DNA of 38,784 nt from Pseudonocardiaceae bacterium YIM PH 21723 (GTDB lineage Bacteria; Actinomycetota; Actinomycetes; Mycobacteriales; Pseudonocardiaceae), in the NCBI GenBank assembly GCA_003600225.1, contig QZFT01000065.1, forward strand, positions 1 to 38,784. The letters run 5' to 3'. Shown in pieces: positions 1 to 7,643 of the stretch; the stretch's first letter is position 1, and each line of letters starts with the position of its first letter. Under the pieces are notes generated by a model that worked only from the letters and a program-made list of their open reading frames with translations, ran no database searches and was not told the DNA's origin. A program made the translations under genes and the position numbers.

Positions 1-88
1 CTTCAGCGCCGGGGCTGTATTTCTGTGTTTCAAGTTTTTGTTTTGCTTTGTTGTTGCTGGTGAAGCTTAGCGAACCCGTTTTTTGTTT

Positions 89-508
89 GTCAAATCGGGG
101 TGTTTCGAGCGTTTCCGCTCAATCCGTCCCTCACTATGACTAACTCGGACCCGCTATTTAGTTTGTTCAGCTTCACTGTGTTGCGGTGAAACTGTATCCG
201 GCCCGTTTCCCGTTTGTCAAATCGGCCTGTTCGCTTTCTCGGTGACCGTTCTGGCTGGTCAGCAAGGCTGCGACCGATTTGTTTCGGTCGTTCCGGATTC
301 GCTGTTTCGTTGTGCTGCAAACATTAGCGGATCCATTTTCGCGGAGTCAAATCGGGGTGTTTCGCACCGGTTTACCCGGCATTTCCCACGATTCTTGTCC
401 GCGACGGATTCACTGTGTATTTATTCAGGTTCAGATGGCTCGCATTGTTGCTTGTGAGCCGGGGTGGAACTCTAGCTGGTCTGTTTTCTCGAAGTCAAAA
501 CGGGGTCG
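89..508. repeat. Diverged ~130-bp tandem repeat in T-rich non-coding DNA
   Basis: The core GTCAAATCGGGGTGTTTCG occurs at 89-107, again with changes at 216-233 (GTCAAATCGGCCTGTTCG), exactly at 346-364, and degenerate at 494-508 (GTCAAAACGGGGTCG). Spacings are 127, 130 and 148 bases. Each core follows a T-rich stretch, and a TTCACTGTG/TTCGCTGTG-like word recurs about 45-80 bases before it (171, 297, 409, 560). No ORF in 1-631 has actinobacterial codon bias or a credible start, so the whole stretch is read as non-coding. What it does is unknown. Confidence 0.65.
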
Positions 509-631
509 TAACCCTCGGATCTGAGATTCGATCAGCCCTGCACGTTCCGTGTCGCTCGCTTCGCTGTGCTCTGCGCTGGCGACTTGGAGAACTTTACACA
601 CCGGTTTTCGGTCGTTTTCGCCGGGGGTCCC

Positions 632-1600
632 CTAAACGTCTGCCAGTGCCCTGACCAGCGTCTTTGCCGAGATGTTGGCGCCACAGCTCAACACCCCGAC
701 CCGCTGGCCCGCGATCTGCTCCCGCAGCATGCGAGCGGCCGCGAAGGCCATCGCGGCCGAACCTTCCACCAGCTGGTGCTCGGTGTCAATGATCGTGCGC
801 AGTGCGGCGGCGATCTCCCGCTCCGGCACCAGCACCCACTCGTCCACCAGGGAGGCGCACAACCCGATGGTCACCGCGCTCTCCTCCACATTGCCGCTGG
901 TTCCGTCCGACAAGGTGGGCAGTCCGTCGATCAGTACCGAGTGACCGGCCCGCGCGGACTCGTACATCGCCGCGTCCACCGCCGGCTGGACCCCGATGAC
1001 CCGGATCCCCGGCATCCGCGCCTTCAGTACCGAGGCCACGCCGCTGATCAGGCCACCGCCACCGACACTGATGAACACCGTGTCCAGCCGATCGACCTGG
1101 TCGGCGATCTCCACGCCGATGGTCCCCTGGCCCGCGATGACGTCCAGGTCGTTGTACGGAGATACATAGGTGAGCCCGTACTCCGCCGCGTACCGGCGGG
1201 CCACGCCCTCCAGTTCCACCAGCGGCGTCCGCTCGATGCGCAGGTCGGCGCCCAGCCGGCGGATGGCCGCGGCCTTCACCGGCGCCACGTCCTCGTGCAC
1301 GAACACGGTGGCCTTGGTTCCCAGTAGAGAACAGGCGTTGGCGACGCCCAGGCCGTGGTTACCGGACGAGGCGGTGGACACGCCCCGGCCGCGGACCTCG
1401 TCGGACAGGCTCAGCAACTTGGCCAGCGAGCCCCTGGCCTTGAAGGAACCGGTGCGCTGCAGGTGCTCGCACTTGACCAGGACCTGCGCGCCGAGCTCCT
1501 CGCTGAACGCGGCGAACTCGGTCAGCGGCGTCCTGGTCAGGTATTCACCCAGCGCCGGCGCGATGCGCTCGGCCTGGGCGGCGATCGTCCCCGCGGTCAT
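632..1600 (-). CDS. Threonine/serine dehydratase, PLP-dependent (fold type II)
   Basis: Predicted cytosolic PLP enzyme that deaminates threonine or serine to the 2-oxo acid. The family is recognised by the PLP-lysine motif SFKARG near residue 50, the phosphate/substrate loop SSGNHG near residue 75, and the glycine-rich PLP-phosphate loop SVGGGGL near residue 175. At 322 residues it has the catalytic domain only, without the C-terminal ACT domain of biosynthetic IlvA, so it resembles catabolic or serine-racemase-like members. The ATG at 1600 is chosen because AAGGTGG lies just upstream; an in-frame GTG at 1633 lacks a good ribosome-binding site. It stands alone. 3-hydroxyaspartate ammonia-lyase or racemase activity is not excluded. 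Confidence 0.85.
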   Translation of the reverse strand: MTAGTIAAQAERIAPALGEYLTRTPLTEFAAFSEELGAQVLVKCEHLQRTGSFKARGSLAKLLSLSDEVRGRGVSTASSGNHGLGVANACSLLGTKATVFVHEDVAPVKAAAIRRLGADLRIERTPLVELEGVARRYAAEYGLTYVSPYNDLDVIAGQGTIGVEIADQVDRLDTVFISVGGGGLISGVASVLKARMPGIRVIGVQPAVDAAMYESARAGHSVLIDGLPTLSDGTSGNVEESAVTIGLCASLVDEWVLVPEREIAAALRTIIDTEHQLVEGSAAMAFAAARMLREQIAGQRVGVLSCGANISAKTLVRALADV

Positions 1601-1931
1601 GCCACCTTCATAGCCGCCGGACACCGGGACCACAACGTCATTTACCGCCTGCGGTGCCGGTAGTCGCTGGACCCCCTATGCACCTTGAGGTAACTTAGGG
1701 GCATCGCGGTACGTTTTGGCGATTTTTCACGGTTATCGTGGAGCTATGTCATAGCGTTCGGCCATAGCTTTATGCGCCCGCCGTGCCGTTTCCCGGCACG
1801 GGTCGATGGCCGATCAACGCTCTGAGCTGCCTGGATACCACCAGGGCATGTCGTGCCGGATCTGAGACGTGGCGAACAGTACGTAATTGTGCGTAGTCCA
1901 GCCGTGAGCCGGCCGGCCATACGTTCCCGGC
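1601..1931. promoter_or_regulatory. Intergenic region with several inverted repeats
   Basis: No gene is seen in this 331-base gap. It contains CCCCTA (1673-1678) facing TAGGGG (1696-1701), a CTATG-T-CATAG palindrome (1744-1754) overlapping AGCTATG/CATAGCT arms (1742-1748 and 1763-1769), and a hairpin CCGTGCCG/CGGCACGG (1781-1788 and 1794-1801). They lie between the divergent dehydratase and dioxygenase-like genes and may be operators or small structured leaders. Which regulator binds is unknown. Confidence 0.4.
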
Positions 1932-2459
1932 ATGACCCGAAAAGAAGATCAACATGCCCCCACCACGCGGGCAGATCGCTCACCAGGCGCCGGCTGCACG
2001 CCGCAGGCCGACGCGACGGTGAGCATCTGGCACTGCGACGCCCTGGGCTACTACTCCGGCCACCTCAGCCAGGATCCCGACGTCGAGGCGCCGATCGTGC
2101 CGCACCGGGAACCGGACGACGCCTCCCGCTTCCTGCGTGGCATCCAGGTCTCCGACAAGAACGGCTGCGTGCGGTTCAGCACCATCTACCCCGGCTGGTA
2201 CTTCGGCCGGACCATACACATCCACGTCAAGGTGTGGATCGCCGGAAAGACCGTGCACACCGGCCAGCTGTACTTCGCCGATGAGCTGACCGACCAGGTC
2301 GCGCTCACCGCGCCGTACAACACCCACGACTTTCCCCGGTTGAAGAACGCCGACGACGGCATCTACAAGCAGCAGGGTGGTCCCCGCTCCCATCTGCTCA
2401 TCAAGCCGGCAGCCGACAAGAGCCTCGACGGGTCCATCACCCTCGGCCTGAACGCCTGA
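1932..2459 (+). CDS. Intradiol ring-cleavage dioxygenase-like protein, short N-terminus
   Basis: The 175-residue product matches the core of the secreted intradiol dioxygenase-like family. GC-x5-ATVSIWHCDALGYYSG near residues 21-45 corresponds to the first metal-ligand tyrosine region, and YPGWYFGRTIHIHVKVW near residues 80-96 carries the second Tyr and the His-x-His ligands of non-haem Fe(III). Usual members run to about 250-300 residues with a Tat signal and an N-terminal helical segment; both are missing here and no coding remnant is visible upstream. The ATG at 1932 has no clear ribosome-binding site. It may be a truncated, possibly non-functional gene or a cytosolic variant. The stop is followed by a strong terminator. 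Confidence 0.7.
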   Translation: MTRKEDQHAPTTRADRSPGAGCTPQADATVSIWHCDALGYYSGHLSQDPDVEAPIVPHREPDDASRFLRGIQVSDKNGCVRFSTIYPGWYFGRTIHIHVKVWIAGKTVHTGQLYFADELTDQVALTAPYNTHDFPRLKNADDGIYKQQGGPRSHLLIKPAADKSLDGSITLGLNA

Positions 2460-2486
2460 CCCCCAGCCGTGCGACTTTTCCCTGCA

Positions 2487-2514
2487 GCCCGTGAGGGGTC
2501 TCCCCCTCACGGGC
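2487..2514. terminator. Bidirectional terminator hairpin
   Basis: A perfect 12-bp stem (GCCCGTGAGGGG at 2487-2498 with CCCCTCACGGGC at 2503-2514) closes a TCTC tetraloop. It lies between the convergent dioxygenase-like and MerR genes and can serve both; there is no U-tract, as is common in actinobacteria. Confidence 0.8.
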
Positions 2515-2519
2515 GTCGC

Positions 2520-3449
2520 TCAGCGGACGTGTGCCTTGGCAGCCGTGATCAACCACTCCCAGGGCAGGGCCTTGGCCTGCGAAAAGGGCGGCCAGTCGTT
2601 GATGACGCGCAGCAACTCCCAGTACCTGGCGCCACGTGGGTCGGCGCCGGATTCGAATTGCACCAGCAGTTCCCGATGGAACTCGGCGTCGTACTCCCGG
2701 CCCACCGCCGCCGCGTAGGCGGCGAACACCTCGGCGACCACCGCTCGTGCCTCGGCCGACGCCGGATCGACGCCGGTCTGCTCAGCGGTACCCGCCCTGT
2801 CCTGGGCCAGTTCGAGCAGCCGCTGCTGAGTGGGCGCGTCGGTCGGCAGCACGCCGCCGCCCCAGGCCCGCTCGCCCACCCGGCGCAACGCGGCACGAAA
2901 GTCCTGGTCGGCGACCAGTTCGGCCAGCTCGACCCACGCCTCCACCTGCTCCGGACTGGGATCGTCCGGCAGATCCGGTTTCGCCGAGCGGAACCGGGAC
3001 TCGAACTCCTCCGAGACCGGCACACCCTCGAAGATGCTGTCCAGGAACTCGTCGATGATCCGGCGGCGCTCCTGCGTGGTGGCCCTGGCGATGTCCTGCA
3101 TGCGAGTCAACTCCTCTGTCGTCGGATTCCGCTTCACGACCGCCCGCAGGATCGAGCGGTGCAGCCGCAACGTGCGGATCTGGGTGTCCAGCGCATCGGC
3201 CTGCGCCGCCGCGACCTCGGCCAGCGTGGCCCGGTGCTCCAGCACCCGGCGCACGGAGGCCAGGTCCAGACCCAGTTCACGCAGGGTCCGGACGAGGTCG
3301 AGGCGGAGCACCGAACCGGAGTCGTACTGCCGGTACCCCGAGTCCGTGCGCGTGGTCTCCGGCACCAGGCCGATGTCGGAGTAGTAGCGAACGGTCTTTA
3401 CCGGCAGGCCGGTCAGTTCGGCGAGTTGGCCGATGCTCAAGCTGGACAT
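2520..3449 (-). CDS. MerR-family transcriptional regulator
   Basis: A 309-residue regulator. The N-terminal winged helix-turn-helix begins SIGQLAELTGLPVKTVRYYSD, followed by GYRQYD and a dimerising helix (about residues 75-115). A ~180-residue C-terminal region of unknown ligand specificity follows; it has no conserved metal-binding Cys cluster. Upstream lies a typical MerR operator inside a 19-bp spacer promoter, so autoregulation is likely. The divergent neighbour is the acetamidase-monooxygenase pair, a plausible target. The -10 box ends 7 bases before the ATG, so the mRNA is predicted to be leaderless. Confidence 0.88.
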   Translation of the reverse strand: MSSLSIGQLAELTGLPVKTVRYYSDIGLVPETTRTDSGYRQYDSGSVLRLDLVRTLRELGLDLASVRRVLEHRATLAEVAAAQADALDTQIRTLRLHRSILRAVVKRNPTTEELTRMQDIARATTQERRRIIDEFLDSIFEGVPVSEEFESRFRSAKPDLPDDPSPEQVEAWVELAELVADQDFRAALRRVGERAWGGGVLPTDAPTQQRLLELAQDRAGTAEQTGVDPASAEARAVVAEVFAAYAAAVGREYDAEFHRELLVQFESGADPRGARYWELLRVINDWPPFSQAKALPWEWLITAAKAHVR

Positions 3450-3456
3450 GACAGGA

Positions 3457-3487
3457 ATCGTGGACCTTCCAGTAACTGGAGACTCAA
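3457..3487 (-). promoter_or_regulatory. MerR-type promoter/operator with 19-bp spacer
   Basis: On the minus strand a -35 TTGAGT (3487-3482) and a -10 CACGAT (3462-3457) are separated by exactly 19 bp. The spacer holds the palindrome TCCAGT-T-ACTGGA (3480-3468). An overlong spacer with a centred dyad is the hallmark of promoters untwisted by MerR proteins. It drives the merR gene itself and lies upstream of the divergent acetamidase gene. Confidence 0.75.
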
Positions 3488-3544
3488 GCCCTATTTTGGT
3501 GCGAAACTGTCCGAGCCAAAACCCCAGGTAGAACGGATTCTGGT

Positions 3545-4717
3545 ATGACCGGCAAGCGAGAGATGGCCAGGCGGGACCTCGTCCGCGGCGCGATGGGACT
3601 CGCGGTGGCGGGCGGCATGCTGGCCGCGCCCTCCTCGGCGATCGCCACGCCTGGCACCTACGTGTCCTCCCGTCCGGAGAACATCGTGTGGGGCCGGCTG
3701 CCGAACCGGGATTCGAAGCCGGTGGCCGTCGTCGACTCGGGCTCCGTGGTCTGCATGGACACGGTGTCGCACGAGGGCATCATGGAGGACCAGGGCAAGG
3801 ACCCACGCGCCTTCTTCACCGGCCACGGCGTCGCGGCGAAGGATGTGCTGGCCGACGCGGTGGACATCGCCGCCGGTAGCCCGCATCTGGGGCCCGGCCC
3901 GCACGTCATCACCGGTCCGGTGGCCGTGCGCGGCGCGCTGCCCGGTCACGTGCTGAAGATCGAGGTCCTCGGGCTTGACCTGCGCGTTCCCTATGGTGTG
4001 GTCTCCAACCGCCATGGCAAGGGAGTGCTGCCGGAACGCTTCCCCCAGGAGTGGGCAGGTGTGCCGGACCTCGCGCGGTACTTCAATGTCGGCGGGAACG
4101 TCAGCGTGTTCGCCTCCGTGCACGGTGGCTCGCTGGGGCAGATGCAGGGCAACACGAAGTCGGTGCGCTTCCCGCTGAACCCGTTCATGGGCGTGATGGG
4201 CGTGGCCAGGGACACCAGCGCGGTGGTCGACTCGGTTCCGCCGACCGACGCGGGCGGCAACCTGGACATCAAGGACCTCGGCGTCGGCAGCACGCTCTAC
4301 CTGCCGACTCAGGTTCCGGGCGGGATGTTCTTCGTCGGTGACCCGCACATGGCGCAGGGCGACGGGGAGGTCGCGCTGACCGCGATGGAGGGTTCGCTGC
4401 GTGGCACCTTCCGGCTGACCGTGATCCCGCCGGGCGGTCCCGCACCGAAGGCGGCCTTCCACTACCCGTTCGCCGAGACCAGCAGCCACTGGCTGCCGAT
4501 CGGGCTGTCCAACTGGGACGGCGGCCCGCAGACCAGCCTGGATGCCGCGATGAAGACCGCCGTCGGGAACGCCCTGGAATTCCTGACCGGTGACATCGGG
4601 CTGGACGGGCCGCTCGCGTACGCCTACCTGTCGGCGGCCGCCGACTTCACCGTGTCGCAGGCGGTGGACCGCACCACCGGCGTGCACGGGCTCATCCGGA
4701 AGTCCGACCTGCTGTGA
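3545..4717 (+). CDS. Acetamidase/formamidase family protein, Tat-exported
   Basis: The 390-residue product begins with a twin-arginine signal (ARRDLVRG, then a hydrophobic stretch ending near APSSAIA, about residues 8-35), so export in folded form is predicted. The mature part matches the FmdA_AmdA fold that hydrolyses short amides to acid and ammonia: VDSGSVVCMDTVSHEG, GHGVAAKDVL, ITGPVAVRGALPGHVLKIEV, GGNLDIKDLGVGSTLYLPTQVPGGMFFVGDPHMAQGDGE in scattered segments. A secreted member is less usual than the cytosolic enzymes. Its stop overlaps the GTG start of the downstream monooxygenase by four bases, so the two are translationally coupled. It is divergent from a MerR gene whose operator lies between them. 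Confidence 0.85.
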   Translation: MTGKREMARRDLVRGAMGLAVAGGMLAAPSSAIATPGTYVSSRPENIVWGRLPNRDSKPVAVVDSGSVVCMDTVSHEGIMEDQGKDPRAFFTGHGVAAKDVLADAVDIAAGSPHLGPGPHVITGPVAVRGALPGHVLKIEVLGLDLRVPYGVVSNRHGKGVLPERFPQEWAGVPDLARYFNVGGNVSVFASVHGGSLGQMQGNTKSVRFPLNPFMGVMGVARDTSAVVDSVPPTDAGGNLDIKDLGVGSTLYLPTQVPGGMFFVGDPHMAQGDGEVALTAMEGSLRGTFRLTVIPPGGPAPKAAFHYPFAETSSHWLPIGLSNWDGGPQTSLDAAMKTAVGNALEFLTGDIGLDGPLAYAYLSAAADFTVSQAVDRTTGVHGLIRKSDLL

Positions 4718-5877
4718 CCCGCCGGATCCTGATCTCCGGCGCGGGCATCGCGGGTCCCACCCTGGTCTCCTGGCTCGCCGGGTCCGGGTGGGAGCCCACC
4801 GTCGTCGAACGGTTCTCCGGGCTGCGGGACGAGGGCCAGAACATCGACGTGCGGGGCGTCGGCCGGGAGGTACTGCGCCGGATGGGCCTGGAGGACGCCG
4901 TCCGGGCCGCGCACACCGGGGAGACCGGGCTCGACTTCGTCGATGACCGCGGGCGCCGGATCGGCTCCTTCGCCGCGGGTACCGGCGCCACCGCGGAGCT
5001 GGAGATTCTGCGTGGGCAGCTGGCGGAGATCCTCTACCGGCACTCCGCGGCCGCTGCCGAGTACCGGTTCGGCGATCAGATCAGCGCGCTGCACGAGGAC
5101 GACTCGGGTGTCGATGTGCAGTTCCAGCACGGTCCGGCCGGCCGGTTCGATGCGGTGGTCATCGCCGAGGGGCTGCGGTCCCGCACCCGCTCCCTGGTCA
5201 TGCCGGACGCGCGGGTGCACGAGCTCGGCCTCTATATCGCGTATCTGACGGTGCCACGGACGGCGGGCGACACCGACCGCTGGCGGGTACTGACCGCGGA
5301 CGGGGGCCGGGCGGTCTCGCTGCGGCCGGACAACGTCGGTTCGACCCGGGCCACCCTGAGTTTCCTGGCGGACGAGCCGGAGCTGCGCCGCGAGGAGGTC
5401 ATCGGCCTGCTGCGCACGAAATTCGCCGGTCTCGGCTGGGAGACGGCCCGGATCCTGGCCGAGCTGGAGAACGGAACGCTGTACTTCGAGGCGCTGGGCC
5501 AGGCCCGGTTGCCGGCCTGGAGCAGCGGCCGGGTCGTACTGCTCGGTGACACCGCCTACTGCGCGTCGCCGGTCAGTGGCATGGGTACCACCCTGGCGTT
5601 GACCGGCGGGTATGTCCTGGCCGGTGAACTGGCCCGCCAGGACGATCCGCGCGTCGCCTTCGCCAGGTACGAGCAGGTGCTGCGACCGCTGGTCGGCAAG
5701 GCGCAGAAGCTGATGCCGGGGGCGCCCGGGATCATGCACCCGCGGAGCCGGTTCGCGCTGGCATTGCTGCGCGGCGCCGTGCGGGTGGTCGGGTCGCCAC
5801 TGCTCGCGCCGCTGGTCGACCGGCTGGGGGCCATCGCCGGTCCGCCGGCCGATGCGATCGAGCTGCCGGGTCACTAG
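4714..5877 (+). CDS. FAD-dependent monooxygenase (PHBH/TetX-like)
   Basis: A 387-residue class A flavoprotein. The N-terminal Rossmann motif GAGIAG (residues 7-12) with a following VVERF binds FAD; the DG-like segment is AEGLRSRTR near residue 150; the second FAD motif GRVVLLGDTAYCASPVSGMG lies near residues 270-290. These predict NAD(P)H-dependent hydroxylation of an aromatic or polyketide-like substrate in the cytosol. The GTG start sits in the GTGA overlap with the acetamidase stop. The actual substrate is not evident; TetX-like antibiotic inactivation is an alternative role. Confidence 0.88.
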   Translation: MTRRILISGAGIAGPTLVSWLAGSGWEPTVVERFSGLRDEGQNIDVRGVGREVLRRMGLEDAVRAAHTGETGLDFVDDRGRRIGSFAAGTGATAELEILRGQLAEILYRHSAAAAEYRFGDQISALHEDDSGVDVQFQHGPAGRFDAVVIAEGLRSRTRSLVMPDARVHELGLYIAYLTVPRTAGDTDRWRVLTADGGRAVSLRPDNVGSTRATLSFLADEPELRREEVIGLLRTKFAGLGWETARILAELENGTLYFEALGQARLPAWSSGRVVLLGDTAYCASPVSGMGTTLALTGGYVLAGELARQDDPRVAFARYEQVLRPLVGKAQKLMPGAPGIMHPRSRFALALLRGAVRVVGSPLLAPLVDRLGAIAGPPADAIELPGH

Positions 5878-5963
5878 GGCGTCACCGGTATTCGGACCTG
5901 GGGTAACACCTTTCCGCGCAAGAGTCGGAGATCAACGTGCAGCCATCCGACCTGGTGTGACCG

Positions 5964-6944
5964 CTACAACCGGCTGAGCAGCTCGGCCTTCTTCGCGGCG
6001 AACTCCTCGTCGGTGAGGATGCCCGCCTTGTGCAGATCGCCGAGCTTGGCCAGCTGGTCGAGGACGTCCTGCTGCCCGACCGGGATCTCCTGCACCTGTG
6101 GCTTGTTGGCCTGGTGAATCGCGTCGCGGAGGGCAGCGGCGAAAGCGGGCCCCTCATCGATGGCATGCAGGTCGATCGATTCCCCGCTGTGCAGACGCAG
6201 GGTCAGCACGTCGGTGAGCCAGTTCTCCTCAAGATTGGTGGTGACGATCGCCGTCAGCGGAAAGTCGTTCAGCTGACTGGTGAAGAGGTCCTTGTCCACC
6301 AGGATCAGCCTGGATTCGGTGAGTACCACCCGCAGTGCGTTCTCCCTGAACACAGCGAGGGTGGCGTGGAGGACCGACTCTCCGGGACGAAGCGCCTGCA
6401 ACAGCATGCGGAACTCGGGGAGGCCGCCGAGGGAGACCAGGCTGGGAGTCGGCGTGATGCCCGCGGCGGTCAGCTCCTCGTGGATCACCGCGTCCGCCTG
6501 CTCCCGCTCCCGTTGCTCCTTCGCGGCCTGCTCCTGCCCGAGTCTCTCGAAGGAATCGACGAAACGCCGGTTCGCCTCCTTCATCTGCTGGGACGGGCTG
6601 GGCCGTGGCGCGTCATAGGCGACCGGGCCGCCGCCGGCCTGCCGGTTGTGCTCGACGACGGCCTGCAGCCGCGCGTGCAACCTCTCCAGGGCTTCCGTGT
6701 GTTTCTTCGACTTGGTGAACACCACCGTGTTCGGCTCGTTCTGCCCCAGGTCGGCGGGCGGCTCGTCGTTCAGCACCAGTTGCAGCAGCGTCGGCGACAG
6801 CATCTTCGCCGGTGTGAACCGCACATCGGTCACGGCGGCCAGCGGAATCCGGCGCACCTCGTTCTTGCCGATGTTCTTCCTGGTCAGAATCAGCACATCG
6901 CCGTCGATGACCACCTCGGCGAAGTGCGCGTTGTATGTCTCCAT
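5964..6944 (-). CDS. DUF4429/PH-like protein with C-terminal SHOCT domain
   Basis: A 326-residue soluble protein in three parts. Residues 1-100 form a DUF4429/bacterial PH-like beta-rich module. Residues 110-165 are a charged, Gln-rich helical linker. Residues 175-290 resemble a second PH-like (YokE) module with repeated strand patterns such as ALRVVLTESRLILVDKDLF. The last ~35 residues are a SHOCT helix pair (LAKLGDLHKAGILTDEEFAAKKAELLSRL region), usually a small oligomerisation or binding module. No catalytic motif or membrane segment is seen. The role is unknown; it is a single-gene unit. Confidence 0.75.
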   Translation of the reverse strand: METYNAHFAEVVIDGDVLILTRKNIGKNEVRRIPLAAVTDVRFTPAKMLSPTLLQLVLNDEPPADLGQNEPNTVVFTKSKKHTEALERLHARLQAVVEHNRQAGGGPVAYDAPRPSPSQQMKEANRRFVDSFERLGQEQAAKEQREREQADAVIHEELTAAGITPTPSLVSLGGLPEFRMLLQALRPGESVLHATLAVFRENALRVVLTESRLILVDKDLFTSQLNDFPLTAIVTTNLEENWLTDVLTLRLHSGESIDLHAIDEGPAFAAALRDAIHQANKPQVQEIPVGQQDVLDQLAKLGDLHKAGILTDEEFAAKKAELLSRL

Positions 6945-6962
6945 GGCTCCCCCAGTAGATGC

Positions 6963-7475
6963 CTAGCAGCGCACGATCATAGTGCGCCGCCGGCTATCCG
7001 TCCCGGTTTTGGCCGCCCTGGACCTGACCAGCACCACCCGAGTTCCGGACCCCGGCCGCTCGGTCAGCCCCACCCGGCGGGCCAGCGCCAGTGACCTGCC
7101 GTTGTCCCGGTCCACCCGGGCTTCGACCCGGCTCAGCCCGAGGTGCCGGAAACCGTGCTCGATCACCGCGCCGACCGCCTCCGTGCCGAATCCGCGCCCC
7201 CACACCCGCCTGACCAGCAGCCAATCCAGCCCGCCGCCGCGCATCAGTCCGACGAACCCGGCGGCCGGGCTGTCCGGTGATTCCCGCAGCACCCAGTAGT
7301 CGTTGCCGTCCCGCATCGCCCGCAGCCGCTCGACCGTGTGCCCGAGGTCCCGGGACGGCGCGCCCCAGAACCGGACGACATCGGGATCCGTCAGGGCATT
7401 GTGCAGGTCGCCCGCGTCCCGGACCGGATCGACGGGCTCCAGCCACAACCGCTTCGTACACAGGGCGATCGTCAC
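6963..7475 (-). CDS. GNAT N-acetyltransferase, RimJ/RimL type (paralogue 1)
   Basis: A 170-residue acetyl-CoA-dependent acetyltransferase with GTG start. TKRLWLEPVDPVRDA opens the fold, and the acetyl-CoA loop lies around RRVWGRGFGTEAV near residues 85-100, then NGRSLALARRVGLTE. It closely resembles the N-terminal half of the protein at 15924-16781, sharing ERLWL/KRLWL, DPVRDA, NDYWV, GFVGL, GLDWLL and SLALARRVGLTER. After the shared GTRVVL region it ends in a short basic tail instead of a VOC domain, as if the second domain had been lost. The substrate is unknown. Confidence 0.82.
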   Translation of the reverse strand: MTIALCTKRLWLEPVDPVRDAGDLHNALTDPDVVRFWGAPSRDLGHTVERLRAMRDGNDYWVLRESPDSPAAGFVGLMRGGGLDWLLVRRVWGRGFGTEAVGAVIEHGFRHLGLSRVEARVDRDNGRSLALARRVGLTERPGSGTRVVLVRSRAAKTGTDSRRRTMIVRC

Positions 7476-7498
7476 GGTGCCGATCCTAGGAAATCCGG

Positions 7499-7527
7499 TT
7501 GCCGCCGTCGCTACGCTCGCGTTAATC
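7499..7527 (+). promoter_or_regulatory. Candidate sigma-70-like promoter of the MFS unit
   Basis: TTGCCG (7499-7504) and TTAATC (7522-7527) with a 17-bp spacer precede the small ORF at 7557 and the MFS gene. It agrees well with actinobacterial housekeeping promoters but is unproven. Confidence 0.5.
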
Positions 7528-7556
7528 CTTGATCACAGACTGTCCGGAGGTTCGAC

Positions 7557-7643
7557 ATGAGGTGCGTCGCCATCACCCTCGCGACCCATTCACCCGCGAA
7601 CCTCAGGACACCGTATGACCAACCCACCCGGCGTCGCCGATGA
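7557..7643 (+). CDS. Candidate 28-residue upstream ORF overlapping the MFS start
   Basis: An ATG at 7557 follows a perfect GGAGG (7546-7550) at six bases. The reading frame (MRCVAITLATH near the start, basic RRRR at the end) runs to TGA at 7641-7643 and so overlaps the first 29 bases of the MFS gene in another frame. The MFS start itself has only a weak AGGA. Ribosomes loaded here would terminate just past the MFS start and could reinitiate, which would couple or attenuate MFS translation. The peptide resembles no known attenuator that I recognise. Confidence 0.45.
   Translation: MRCVAITLATHSPANLRTPYDQPTRRRR

Noticed and set aside
89-508. CRISPR array
   Set aside because: Cores are degenerate, only four, spaced unevenly at 127-148 bases, and no cas genes are present.
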